From positions 1-64,000 of the forward strand of contig CAOKER010000009.1 of assembly GCA_948467545.1 (NCBI GenBank): a stretch of 64,000 nt of DNA. Reading direction: 5' to 3'. Within the stretch, counting starts at the first letter, position 1, and the number at the start of each line of letters is the position of its first letter. The stretch comes from an uncultured Eubacteriales bacterium. Its GTDB lineage: Bacteria > Bacillota > Clostridia > Oscillospirales > CAG-272. Positions 16,512 through 25,415 of this stretch are shown piece by piece. The notes under the pieces were generated by a model that had not been told where the DNA came from, did no database searches, and saw nothing but the letters and a program-made list of their open reading frames with translations. The position numbers and the translations under genes were made by a program.

Positions 16512-17336
16512 GTCTTTGCCGCACTCACCGCAGTACGAGCATCCGCTGCATTTAAATCTGCGGCTGCATCCGGCACAGCGCCTTTGTATATCCGGAATAT
16601 ACGACGGCCGAGGATAGGAAAGACCAGAACGCATAGCCATAATATTTTGATAAGCCTTGCAAATATGATATACATTGCCGTCTTTTATAAATATATTGCC
16701 TGTTCCGCAGAATGTAAAAGGCACTCCGAACATACGACATTGATCCGAAAGTGATTTAACCCATTCGTACCGGCACGGACGAGCACCGTCGTAATTTTCT
16801 CCGTCCGCAAGAACATTTTCAATCCGGCCGCTCTCAAGATATAACGTCAAATCTACGGCTGACAGCAAAGGTGCGAGCATTACTCCCTTGTGCTTTGCAG
16901 GCAGTCCGAGCAAAATCGGAAGCCTTTCATCTGCACGCCTCTGATTTTCCGCAGTTACATTTATGTATACATGTTCCCAGCCTCCGCCCCAATCAGCCGG
17001 AAGACACTGTTCAATCCGTTCGGCTCGCTTGGTAAGCAAAAAATAGCTTATATCGTTTCTTTCTCTCATTATGTTCCAAGCTTCAGATCTCCACGCGTCC
17101 GCTTCCTCAAGAAAGAAATCCGAGGTCAAACACACATGAAGAAACGCGCCGGAAGGTATCTTCCTCTTGCCGTCCCGCGTACGTTTTAAAGGAAGATTAA
17201 AATTGTTTTTCACACGGTAAATTTCACTCCCGTCATGTCCACGTTCACTGTCAAGATAATACATATAACAGTTTGCACATCCCTCGCTGTACTTCTTACA
17301 GCCGTGCCACGGATTCCAGATGTATTCCGGCGACAT
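16503..17336 (-). CDS. DUF5131 / phage Gp37-Gp68 family protein
   Basis: A 277-residue protein opening with the family signature WNPWHGCKKYSEGCANCYMY (residues 7-26), a Cys cluster resembling the iron-sulfur site of radical SAM-like proteins. Further conserved pieces are FLLTKRAERI and VTAENQRRADERLPILL. The C-terminal tail is unusually Cys-rich (CAGCSRRFKCSGCSYCGECG), suggesting a metal or iron-sulfur site. The family is widespread in phages and bacterial chromosomes and its reaction is unknown to me. It is a single gene, convergent with spoVT, and a family B repeat lies just upstream. Confidence 0.85.
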   Translation of the reverse strand: MSPEYIWNPWHGCKKYSEGCANCYMYYLDSERGHDGSEIYRVKNNFNLPLKRTRDGKRKIPSGAFLHVCLTSDFFLEEADAWRSEAWNIMRERNDISYFLLTKRAERIEQCLPADWGGGWEHVYINVTAENQRRADERLPILLGLPAKHKGVMLAPLLSAVDLTLYLESGRIENVLADGENYDGARPCRYEWVKSLSDQCRMFGVPFTFCGTGNIFIKDGNVYHICKAYQNIMAMRSGLSYPRPSYIPDIQRRCAGCSRRFKCSGCSYCGECGKDKK

Positions 17337-17384
17337 AGATTTTCCCGTCCTTTTAATTACCTATTTAGTTATCTATAATAATAA

Positions 17385-17497
17385 AATTCAGTCAAACCGC
17401 AAAGCTTCGCGGTTTTGCCCGCAAAATCGCTGTCACTGACAGCGAAACAAAACTCGCCAATCGAAAAGCTAAGCTTTGAGATTATTTTATCATATAT
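17385..17497. repeat. Family B dispersed element, copy B1
   Basis: About 113 bp alignable with 59068-59187: both run ATTCAG(g)TCAAACC, a CGGTTTTGC arm, CTGACAGCGAA.CAA, AGCTTTGAG, and end in ATTATnTTATCAT-like sequence. It folds into stems AAACCGC/GCGGTTT and CGCTGTC/GACAGCG. It lies directly upstream of the DUF5131 gene. Confidence 0.65.
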
Positions 17498-17526
17498 TCT
17501 GTTCGTCCGCAATATGCTTTTGATGT

Positions 17527-17592
17527 ACAGCGTCCGAAATATCCTCCTGTATAAGATATACAGCACCCGAAACATCCTCACGTATAATTTGA
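17527..17592. repeat. 33-bp direct repeat, two units
   Basis: Units at 17527 and 17560 match at 23 of their first 29 positions (ACAGCGTCCGAAATATCCTC and ACAGCACCCGAAACATCCTC). A more diverged third unit precedes them, with its CGTCCG at 17504. The function is unknown. Confidence 0.55.
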
Positions 17593-17679
17593 ATTGTAAT
17601 TATACATACAGTTTTATCAGTCAAAAGAAGAATTGTTTGTTAATTTATCGAAAAAACCAATCATTTTTTTTACTATCTC

Positions 17680-17708
17680 TTGCAATTAATCTTACATTGT
17701 ATTATAAT
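17680..17708 (+). promoter_or_regulatory. Promoter of the SIS-prs gene group
   Basis: TTGCAA (17680-17685), a 17-bp spacer and TATAAT (17703-17708), 147 bp before the SIS-domain gene. Confidence 0.7.
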
Positions 17709-17854
17709 AAATACATATAATTAGCCGTTTTTACATTTTGGACGACGATAACATTTCGGACAGCTTTTCTGTGTTTTTAAAATGCTTTTTGTATTACATA
17801 AAAAGAAAACGTCTGTTTCGATAAAAAATAATCGTATGAAAAGGAATATCAGTT

Positions 17855-18895
17855 ATGATTAATCTCGAAAAAGAAATCAGAGAACAGCCGGAAGTTCTCG
17901 CTCGAATTTCAAATACGAATATGGAGGAAATTCGGAAACTGGTGCTGACAGCCAAGAATGCGGGCGTAAACAATATCTGTTTTGCCGCACGTGGAACAAG
18001 CGATCATGCTTCTATATACGCGCAGTATCTTTTTGCAATCTATGCCGGAGTTCCGTGCGGGCTTGCAACCCCGTCCGCAATTTCAAAGTACGGAGCAAAG
18101 ATTTCATATAAGAATACGCTTGTAATAGGCGTTTCTCAGTCAGGACAGGCGGCGGACGTTCTCGCCGTTCTGCAAGATGCAAAGTCATGCGGTGCAATAA
18201 CAGCGGCGATTACAAACAATGCCGACTCACCGCTTGCAAAAGAAGCCGACTATCATCTTTTCTGTAACGCCGGTCCCGAAACATCAATCGCCGCCACAAA
18301 AACCTTTACATCCGAGATGTATTTGCTTGCGCTCTTGTGCGCGGAATGGAGCGAAAGCAAAGAGCTTCGTTCTCTCCTTGCAAAAGTTCCGGGTGCGGTT
18401 TCCGATGTTTTGGATAATATTCCTTCACACCTCGAAACATTTATCGGAGACTATAAGAATATTGAAACCGGTGTTGTTCTCGGACGCGGAGTGCTTTACC
18501 CCATTGCACTTGAAGGTGCGCTCAAAATTCTTGAAACAAACTGCGTAAAAATGAAGGGATACCCGATTTCCGATTTTCACCACGGACCGCTTGCTCAGGT
18601 GGGCAAGGGAGATCTTGTAATTCTTCTCGCCGCAAAGGGCCCTGTATTTTCGGATTCCGAGGAAATTCTTTCGGAGCTTGACAAAATCGGTGCCGATACA
18701 ATGATCATTACAGATTCGGCAGAGTTTGCGGGAGAACGCAGAAATGCCGTAGTTGTCCCCTCCTTCGGTACAGACATTGTATCACCCTTTGTTATGGCTG
18801 TCGTTTTACAGCTCATTGCGCTCAAGCTGACGGAGGTTCGCGGAATCGATCCTGACGCGTCAAAGGTTCTTAACAAAGTTACTGTTACTGTGTGA
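17855..18895 (+). CDS. Double SIS-domain sugar isomerase/deaminase (GlmS C-half / NagB-II type)
   Basis: A 346-residue protein with two SIS folds, equal to the isomerase half of glucosamine-6-phosphate synthase without its glutaminase domain. Ser-rich phosphate-binding loops are GTSDHAS (residues 49-55) and SQSGQAADV (about 91-99). SIAATKTFTSE follows, and the C-terminal catalytic region has DFHHGPLAQV. Such stand-alone proteins deaminate or isomerise amino-sugar phosphates (NagB-II, AgaS, FrlB). The exact sugar cannot be read. Ribosome site AAAGGAA lies 10 nt upstream. PRPP synthetase follows 77 bp later. Confidence 0.82.
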   Translation: MINLEKEIREQPEVLARISNTNMEEIRKLVLTAKNAGVNNICFAARGTSDHASIYAQYLFAIYAGVPCGLATPSAISKYGAKISYKNTLVIGVSQSGQAADVLAVLQDAKSCGAITAAITNNADSPLAKEADYHLFCNAGPETSIAATKTFTSEMYLLALLCAEWSESKELRSLLAKVPGAVSDVLDNIPSHLETFIGDYKNIETGVVLGRGVLYPIALEGALKILETNCVKMKGYPISDFHHGPLAQVGKGDLVILLAAKGPVFSDSEEILSELDKIGADTMIITDSAEFAGERRNAVVVPSFGTDIVSPFVMAVVLQLIALKLTEVRGIDPDASKVLNKVTVTV

Positions 18896-18972
18896 CAGAT
18901 AAGCAAAGCATTTATTCGGCAGGATATATTTTAAATAAAACAATTGCGCGGAAACAAAAAGGAAGGCAAAAG

Positions 18973-20157
18973 ATGAACAACGAATTATACGGAGATCTTA
19001 GTATTATCAGCACAAAAGGCAACGAAGACTTTGCTCTTCAGGTGGATAACTGGATAAGGCAATGGAGGTACGAAGAGGCTGTCAGCAAAACACAGGAGCT
19101 TGGCGGAGGAGATACAACCCTCTTTGATACCGATATCAGTGTCGACAGCTTCTTTGATAATGCGGAAACGATCCGTTTTGCGGATGGAGAAGGAAAGTGT
19201 ATCCTTCACGAATCTCTCCGCGGGCATGACGTATATATTCTGTGTGATTTATTTAATTACGGCGCCACATATAAAATGTACGGTGTTGAACATAGAATGA
19301 GTCCGGATGATCACTATCAGGATTTAAAGCGTATTATCGGAGCAATCGGGGGAAAAGCAAGAAGAATTTCGATTATCATGCCTATGCTGTACGAAGGAAG
19401 ACAGGACAAGCGTTCTCAGAGAGAGTCGCTCGACTGTGCGATATCTCTGCAGGAGCTTGTCAACATGGGTGTAACCAATATTATTACGTTTGACGCGCAC
19501 AACGCGAGCGTAATGAACGCTATTCCTTATCACGGTTTCGAAAATGTTCACCCGACGTATCAGATGCTAAAAGCCCTCGTAGCAAAGGTCCCTGACATTT
19601 CTATTACCGCGGAGGATCTTACGATCTTTTCCCCGGACGAAGGCGGCATGTCACGCTGCGTGTACTATTCGTCAGTGCTCGGACTGGATTTGAGCATGTT
19701 TTACAAACGCCGCGATTACACACAGGTTGTAAACGGAAAAAATCCGATTGTGGCACACGAATACATAGGGGGAGACATAGCCGGAAAGGATGTAATCGTC
19801 GTCGACGACATCATTGCGTCCGGCGATTCTATGATGGATGTCGCTCATAAGCTCCGTGAAATGAAAGCGCGCCGTATTTTTATGTTTGCCTCTTTCGGTC
19901 TGTTCTGCGAAGGACTCGAAAAAATCGACGCCGCATACGAGCGCGGTGATTTTACATATCTTTTTACTACAAATTTGATTTACCGTTCAGATGAGCTGAA
20001 AAAACGCAAATGGTATGTTGAAGTTAATCTCTGCAAGTATGTTGCTCTGCTTATCAATACATTAAATCACGACAAATCCATCAGCGGACTTCTCAGCAAT
20101 GCCGAAAAAATTACAAATCTCCAGAAAGCACATCAGAACAAGCACGGCGGCGACTGA
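18973..20157 (+). CDS. prs: Ribose-phosphate pyrophosphokinase, long clostridial type
   Basis: It makes PRPP from ribose-5-phosphate and ATP for nucleotide, His and Trp synthesis. There are 394 residues, against about 315 in the usual bacterial enzyme, with an extended N terminus and C-terminal tail. Recognisable parts are YEGRQDKRSQRESLDCAISL, FDAHNA, and the PRPP loop VVDDIIASGDSMMD (about 276-289), in which the usual D-T-G-G-T is changed to A-S-G-D-S. I chose ATG 18973 because GGAAGG lies 6 nt upstream; the open frame extends further upstream. Confidence 0.88.
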   Translation: MNNELYGDLSIISTKGNEDFALQVDNWIRQWRYEEAVSKTQELGGGDTTLFDTDISVDSFFDNAETIRFADGEGKCILHESLRGHDVYILCDLFNYGATYKMYGVEHRMSPDDHYQDLKRIIGAIGGKARRISIIMPMLYEGRQDKRSQRESLDCAISLQELVNMGVTNIITFDAHNASVMNAIPYHGFENVHPTYQMLKALVAKVPDISITAEDLTIFSPDEGGMSRCVYYSSVLGLDLSMFYKRRDYTQVVNGKNPIVAHEYIGGDIAGKDVIVVDDIIASGDSMMDVAHKLREMKARRIFMFASFGLFCEGLEKIDAAYERGDFTYLFTTNLIYRSDELKKRKWYVEVNLCKYVALLINTLNHDKSISGLLSNAEKITNLQKAHQNKHGGD

Positions 20158-20223
20158 TTGTCCGACAGCAAGAAAAGTTTTGCAGACTGTTTTTCCGATA
20201 TCCGTAAATATGAAAATTCCGAA

Positions 20224-20258
20224 CCGAAAAATACTTTTTATCCGGAAGTATTTTTCGG
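20224..20258 (+). terminator. Probable terminator after prs
   Basis: Stem CCGAAAAATACTT / AAGTATTTTTCGG with a 9-base loop. The following sequence is A/T-rich (TATAAAAGCTTTTTG) without an immediate T run, so termination may be partial. Confidence 0.55.
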
Positions 20259-20325
20259 TATAAAAGCTTTTTGATTTCTTGATTTGTTTTTGTATTTAAA
20301 TCGTTTTACACAAGGAGAAAATAAT

Positions 20326-21357
20326 ATGAACAAAATTTTACGTGCCGGACTTATTGGAATAGGCGCGATGGGACGCGGTCATCTCAGCAACTTCGTACGC
20401 TTCAACGAGGAGGGTGATCTGATAAAGCTTGTCGCCGTATGTGATATTGACGAATCCCGTTTTGGAAAAAGGGATGGTACGCTGAATATTTCGGGAATTG
20501 ACGGCGGCGGATTTGATTTCAGCCGGTTCAGCTGCTATACAGATGTTGACGATATGCTTGCGAAAGAGGATCTTGACTTTGTTTCGATTATCATTCCGAC
20601 ATATCTGCACCATGATATTGCAATTAAGTGTCTTGACAGCGGGCTTCATGTTTTCTGTGAAAAGCCGATGGCGCTGACAAGCTCAGACTGTGCCGAAATG
20701 ATAGAAGCGGCTAAGAGAAACGGACGCAGACTCATGATCGGTCAGTGTCTGCGCTTTTGGGGAGAATATAACGTCGTTAAGGAATATGTCGACAGCGGAC
20801 GTTTCGGAAGATGTACCGGAGGATATTTCTTCCGCGGCGGAGAACCTCCCAAGGGTTCATACAATGACTGGTATATGAAGCGCGAACTTTGCGGAGGAGC
20901 TATCCGTGATCAGCACGTACACGACGCAGACATCATTCAATATATATTCGGAATGCCTAAAGCCGTCCACACCGTCGCACAGAATATTATTGAAGGCAGC
21001 GGATATGATAATGTAAGTACAAACTATATTTATGACGATCTTAAAACTATAAATGCCCAGAACGACTGGACAATTCAGGGTGTTGGTTTCGACATGTGTT
21101 TCCGTGTAAACTTTGAGGGCGGCACAATTTATATGGACCGCGAAGGTTTCCGCATTTGTCCCAAAGACGGAGAACCTTTTACACCGGATTACGACAAGGA
21201 CAGCGCCTACTATAAAGAAATAAAATACTTTGCCGAATGCATTTTAGATGACAAACCGAACCTTATCGATCCGCCGGAGGATTCAATGAATACAATCCGT
21301 CTCGTAGAATGCGAAATTAAAAGCGCAGACATGGGCGGTGCGGTTGTAAACGTTTGA
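20326..21357 (+). CDS. Gfo/Idh/MocA family oxidoreductase
   Basis: A 343-residue NAD(P)-dependent sugar or inositol-type dehydrogenase. The N-terminal Rossmann motif is GLIGIGAMGRGH (residues 7-18), and the catalytic lysine lies in the family signature CEKPMAL. The C-terminal half holds the beta-sheet substrate domain with GGAIRDQHVHDADIIQYIFG. The ATG at 20326 is chosen for AAGGAG 9 nt upstream. It sits between PRPP synthetase and mutS2, a few genes before the rhamnose genes, but no evidence fixes the substrate. Confidence 0.88.
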   Translation: MNKILRAGLIGIGAMGRGHLSNFVRFNEEGDLIKLVAVCDIDESRFGKRDGTLNISGIDGGGFDFSRFSCYTDVDDMLAKEDLDFVSIIIPTYLHHDIAIKCLDSGLHVFCEKPMALTSSDCAEMIEAAKRNGRRLMIGQCLRFWGEYNVVKEYVDSGRFGRCTGGYFFRGGEPPKGSYNDWYMKRELCGGAIRDQHVHDADIIQYIFGMPKAVHTVAQNIIEGSGYDNVSTNYIYDDLKTINAQNDWTIQGVGFDMCFRVNFEGGTIYMDREGFRICPKDGEPFTPDYDKDSAYYKEIKYFAECILDDKPNLIDPPEDSMNTIRLVECEIKSADMGGAVVNV

Positions 21358-21417
21358 CAGGTTTGTTTTTAATGCATCAGGCATAAAAGTGTTTGCCATG
21401 AAAGGATAACTTTATAA

Positions 21418-23817
21418 ATGCCTGATTTTGACAGAGCCGTGACGGCTCTCGAATATGATAAGATATGCACCCATCTCGCCGACTGCGCTCATACTGACGG
21501 GGCGAAAAGTCTGGCATTGAGGCTTCGTCCGTCAGACGATCCCGACTATGTCAGAAGAGCGCAGCGTGAAACATCCGACGCGAAAAAACTAATAGGACTT
21601 AAAGGCACCCCGGCTTTTTCGGACATAAAGGATATATCCTCCGCACTTGAACGTGCCGACCGCGGAGCGTCTCTTTCCATGAGGGAGCTTTTGGATATTG
21701 CGGCGGTATGGCACACGGCGAGAACGCTGCTGAATTATTACAATACAGACCGATGCGCCGAGACAATGACAATCGACGTATATTTTGAGCGGCTTGCTGA
21801 AAACCGACGGGCGGAGATGCGTATTACCCGTTCAATCGTATCCGAAGATATGATGGCGGATGAGGCAAGTCCCGCGCTGGCCGATATAAGGCGGAGGAAA
21901 AGATCCGCTTCAAACAGAATAAAAGATACCCTGCAAAAATATACAAGCGGTTTATACAGCAAATATCTGCAGGAAAACATTGTGACTACCCGCGGCGGAC
22001 GTTTTGTTGTTCCCGTGAAGCTTGAAAACAAGAACGAAATCAAGGGACTTGTACATGACACATCCGCTTCGGGAGCCACCGTATTTATTGAACCTATATC
22101 TGTTGTCGAAGCAAACAACGAGCTCCGAGAGCTTGAAATCAAGGAAAGCAGAGAGATCGACCGAATTCTTGCAGAGCTGTCGGCGCTCTGTTCGGAGCAT
22201 TCCGGTGAGCTCAGTCTTAATTATTATAACATAACAGAAATCGCGTTCATATATGCAAAAGCCGAATATTCATACAGAATTGACGGTGCAGAGCCGATTA
22301 TTTCGGATTCTCCGAAAATAGATTTACGCAGAGCGAGACACCCGCTGATTGAAAAAAAGAATGTTGTTCCTATTGACGTGAGTCTCGGCTGCGAATTCGA
22401 TACTCTTGTAATTACCGGACCGAATACCGGCGGAAAGACCGTAACTCTGAAAACTCTCGGTCTATTCGTCCTTATGGCGCAGTCCGGTCTCCATATACCT
22501 GCAAAAGCGCTTTCCGAAATCGGGGTATTCAGTCGCGTCCTTGCAAATATCGGGGATGAACAAAGTATCGAACAGTCTCTCTCCACTTTCTCGGCGCATA
22601 TGGTCTGCATAGTAGAAATGCTGAAGAAGGCCGATTCTAATAGTCTTGTTCTTTTTGATGAGCTCGGAGCCGGCACAGATCCTGTTGAAGGTGCGGCGCT
22701 TGCGGTTTCAATTTTGGAAAGCGTACGTAAGCGCGGAGCTTTATGCGCTTCTACGACGCATTATGCCGAACTGAAAGAATACGCTCTCGACGCCGACGGA
22801 GTTTGCAATGCCTGCTGTGAATTTGATGTTGAAACACTGCGCCCTACCTACAGACTTATAATAGGAACTCCCGGCAGGTCAAACGCGTTTGCAATTTCAC
22901 GTAAGCTCGGACTTGACGAATCCGTTGTAAAACGAGCGGAAAGTTATGTCGGCAGCGACAGCCGGCGCTTTGAAGCAGTAATAGACCGTCTCGAAGAAAA
23001 CCGCGCTTCACTGGAAAAGGAACGCGAGGAAGCGGCAAGACTTCGTGCCGAATATGAGACATATAAACGTGAGCAGGAAAAAATACTTCGTATTCATACA
23101 GAAAATACGGAACGCGAGATCGAGCGCCGACGTTCGGAAGCAATGCGGATTATAGAAAGCGCAAGAGCCACAAGCGAGTATGTACTCGAACAGCTGGAGG
23201 AGGTCAAGCGAAAACAAAATTCATCGGATTTGTCGGACTCTCTCAACAAGGCAAGGCAGAATATCCGACGGAGTTTGCGCGAGGCGGATAACAAAATCAA
23301 TCCTGTCATGAACATACAGTCCGATGAGGAATATAAGCTTCCCCGACCGCTGAAAGCTGGAGATGAGGTTCAGATTACATCACTCGGAAAGGCGGGAACT
23401 GTTCTGGAGGTTTCGGACAAAAATGACAGCGTAACCGTGCAGGCAGGAATAATCAAAACCCGCGTACCGCTAAAAGAACTGCGGCTTATTGAGGGTGATT
23501 CTGCTTTCTTCATAGGAGACGACAAAAAGAAAAAATCTATACGAAGCGAGGGAAAGACGCTTTCTGCAAAAAGCTTCAGCCCCGAAATCGATCTTCGCGG
23601 AGAAAACGGCGAAGACGGTTGGTTTATTCTTGACAGATACCTCGATGACGCAAAAATGGCCGGAGTAAAATCGGTTACTGTTGTACACGGAAAGGGAACC
23701 GGCGCTCTGAAAAAGGCACTATGGCAATTTATGAAGACTGACAAACGTATAAAGTCGTTTCGGCTTGGTATGTACGGCGAGGGAGACGGCGGAGTCACGG
23801 TTGTAGAGCTGAAATAA
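21418..23817 (+). CDS. mutS2: Endonuclease MutS2
   Basis: A 799-residue MutS paralogue that suppresses recombination and, in some Firmicutes, rescues collided ribosomes. It has core and clamp helices (~1-300), the ATPase Walker A GPNTGGKT and the Walker B/signature region LFDELGAGTDPVEGAAL. A long charged coiled coil spans ~515-640. The C-terminal Smr nuclease domain (~720-799) has DLRGENGEDG and VVHGKGTGALKKAL. Length is standard. The gap to the rhamnulokinase is 47 bp, so it may be cotranscribed. Confidence 0.96.
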   Translation: MPDFDRAVTALEYDKICTHLADCAHTDGAKSLALRLRPSDDPDYVRRAQRETSDAKKLIGLKGTPAFSDIKDISSALERADRGASLSMRELLDIAAVWHTARTLLNYYNTDRCAETMTIDVYFERLAENRRAEMRITRSIVSEDMMADEASPALADIRRRKRSASNRIKDTLQKYTSGLYSKYLQENIVTTRGGRFVVPVKLENKNEIKGLVHDTSASGATVFIEPISVVEANNELRELEIKESREIDRILAELSALCSEHSGELSLNYYNITEIAFIYAKAEYSYRIDGAEPIISDSPKIDLRRARHPLIEKKNVVPIDVSLGCEFDTLVITGPNTGGKTVTLKTLGLFVLMAQSGLHIPAKALSEIGVFSRVLANIGDEQSIEQSLSTFSAHMVCIVEMLKKADSNSLVLFDELGAGTDPVEGAALAVSILESVRKRGALCASTTHYAELKEYALDADGVCNACCEFDVETLRPTYRLIIGTPGRSNAFAISRKLGLDESVVKRAESYVGSDSRRFEAVIDRLEENRASLEKEREEAARLRAEYETYKREQEKILRIHTENTEREIERRRSEAMRIIESARATSEYVLEQLEEVKRKQNSSDLSDSLNKARQNIRRSLREADNKINPVMNIQSDEEYKLPRPLKAGDEVQITSLGKAGTVLEVSDKNDSVTVQAGIIKTRVPLKELRLIEGDSAFFIGDDKKKKSIRSEGKTLSAKSFSPEIDLRGENGEDGWFILDRYLDDAKMAGVKSVTVVHGKGTGALKKALWQFMKTDKRIKSFRLGMYGEGDGGVTVVELK

Positions 23818-23864
23818 AAAATACAAAGGTGCGTGTGCGCCAATTGAAAAGGAGAATAATAAAT

Positions 23865-25349
23865 ATGGCAGAACTTAAAATGCTCGCAATTGACCTGGGA
23901 GCGTCAAGCGGAAGAGGAATTGTCGGTAAGTTCGACGGAAACCGTCTTACTCTTGAAGAAAATCACAGATTTCCCAATGAGCCGGTAATCACGGCAGGAA
24001 GTTTTAACTGGGATATTTTGCGTATTTATCATGAAATAAAAGATTCTATAAGAAAATGCGCTCTCAGCGACGACCGTGATATTGCTTCGATTGCAATTGA
24101 CACATGGGGTGTTGACTATGGATTTCTTGATAAAAACGGTAAGCTTATCGGCAATCCGTATCATTACCGCGACGAACGTACTGCCGGTGTCCCGGAGCTG
24201 GCATTTAATACAGTAAGCCAGGATGATCTTTATGGTATTACCGGTACTCAGACAATGAATTTCAACACCATTTTTCAGCTTATCGCCGAAAAACGTGATA
24301 ATCCGGAAATATTTAATATCGCCAAAAGACTTCTTTTTGTCCCCGACCTTCTCAATTACTTTTTGACCGGAGTTCAGGAAAACGAGTATACAATCGCGTC
24401 TACCGGTGCACTGCTTGACTCGAAGGCTCGCGACTGGTCCTTTGACGTTATTGAAAAATTCGGAATTCCGAGAGAAATATTCGGAAAAATAGCCCAACCC
24501 GGTACAGTAGTAGGCCCTCTTCTCCCTCAGGTAATCGAAGAGGTCGGAGCAATCAATGCAAAGGTTATACACGCAGCTTCTCATGATACGGCAAGCGCGG
24601 TCGTCGCAGTGCCTGCAAAAGGCGACGATTTTGTATACATTTCAAGCGGAACATGGTCGCTTATGGGCAGCGAGCTTAAGGAACCCTGTCTCGACGGAGA
24701 TGCGAAAAAGTACGACTTTACCAATGAAGGCGGCATGAACCGCACCATCCGCTTTCTCAAAAATATTATGGGACTTTGGATTGAGCAGGAATCCAGACGT
24801 CAGTGGGCACGCGAAGGAAAGAAATTTTCTTTCGATTGGCTGTCAGACGCGGCTATGGCATCAAGACCTCTCCGCTGCTTGATTAACCCGAACGATTATA
24901 CCTTTAACGCACCCGGAAATATGCCGGAGAGAATTGCAGAGTACTGCCGCAAGACAGGACAGCATGTTCCGGAGAGCTATGGAGAGATTGTACGCTGCAT
25001 TTTTGACAGTCTTGCACTCTGTTACCGTTGGACTGTTGATAAAATAAACAGTATAAAGGGCACCAAAACTCCGTTTATTAATATCGTCGGCGGAGGCTGC
25101 AAGGAAGCGCCTCTATGCCAGCTGACAGCAGATGCATGCGGAATTCCGGTATACGCAGGTCCTGTTGAAGCAACCGCAATCGGCAACATCTGTGTTCAGG
25201 CTATGGCTCTCGGAGAAATCAAAGATATGTCCGAAGCACGTCATATCGTGCGCAACTCCTTTGAAATTAAGTGCTATGAGCCTAACAAAGAAAATGCCGC
25301 AATGTGGGACGAGGGCTACGAAAGATTCTGTGCTCTGCTGAAAGACTGA
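23865..25349 (+). CDS. rhaB: Rhamnulokinase
   Basis: FGGY-family kinase of 494 residues that phosphorylates L-rhamnulose. The N-terminal ATPase fold reads LAIDLGASSGRGIVGKFDG, with IDTWGVDYGFLDKNG and NPYHYRDERT typical of RhaB. HDTASAVVAVP and the C-terminal VGGGCKEAPLCQLTADA complete the ATP site. ATG 23865 is chosen because AAAAGGAG lies about 10 nt upstream. It is followed 66 bp later by L-rhamnose isomerase. Confidence 0.93.
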   Translation: MAELKMLAIDLGASSGRGIVGKFDGNRLTLEENHRFPNEPVITAGSFNWDILRIYHEIKDSIRKCALSDDRDIASIAIDTWGVDYGFLDKNGKLIGNPYHYRDERTAGVPELAFNTVSQDDLYGITGTQTMNFNTIFQLIAEKRDNPEIFNIAKRLLFVPDLLNYFLTGVQENEYTIASTGALLDSKARDWSFDVIEKFGIPREIFGKIAQPGTVVGPLLPQVIEEVGAINAKVIHAASHDTASAVVAVPAKGDDFVYISSGTWSLMGSELKEPCLDGDAKKYDFTNEGGMNRTIRFLKNIMGLWIEQESRRQWAREGKKFSFDWLSDAAMASRPLRCLINPNDYTFNAPGNMPERIAEYCRKTGQHVPESYGEIVRCIFDSLALCYRWTVDKINSIKGTKTPFINIVGGGCKEAPLCQLTADACGIPVYAGPVEATAIGNICVQAMALGEIKDMSEARHIVRNSFEIKCYEPNKENAAMWDEGYERFCALLKD

Positions 25350-25415
25350 ATATAGAAGTTGATAATTTTTTCATGTACTATTTTTTAGCCGCCGTAAGCG
25401 GCATGGAGGATTAAT

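Noticed and set aside
17415..17720. 101-codon plus-strand ORF before the SIS-domain gene
   Set aside because: It runs through the family B element and the 33-bp repeats and across a promoter; its periodicity reflects the DNA repeats.
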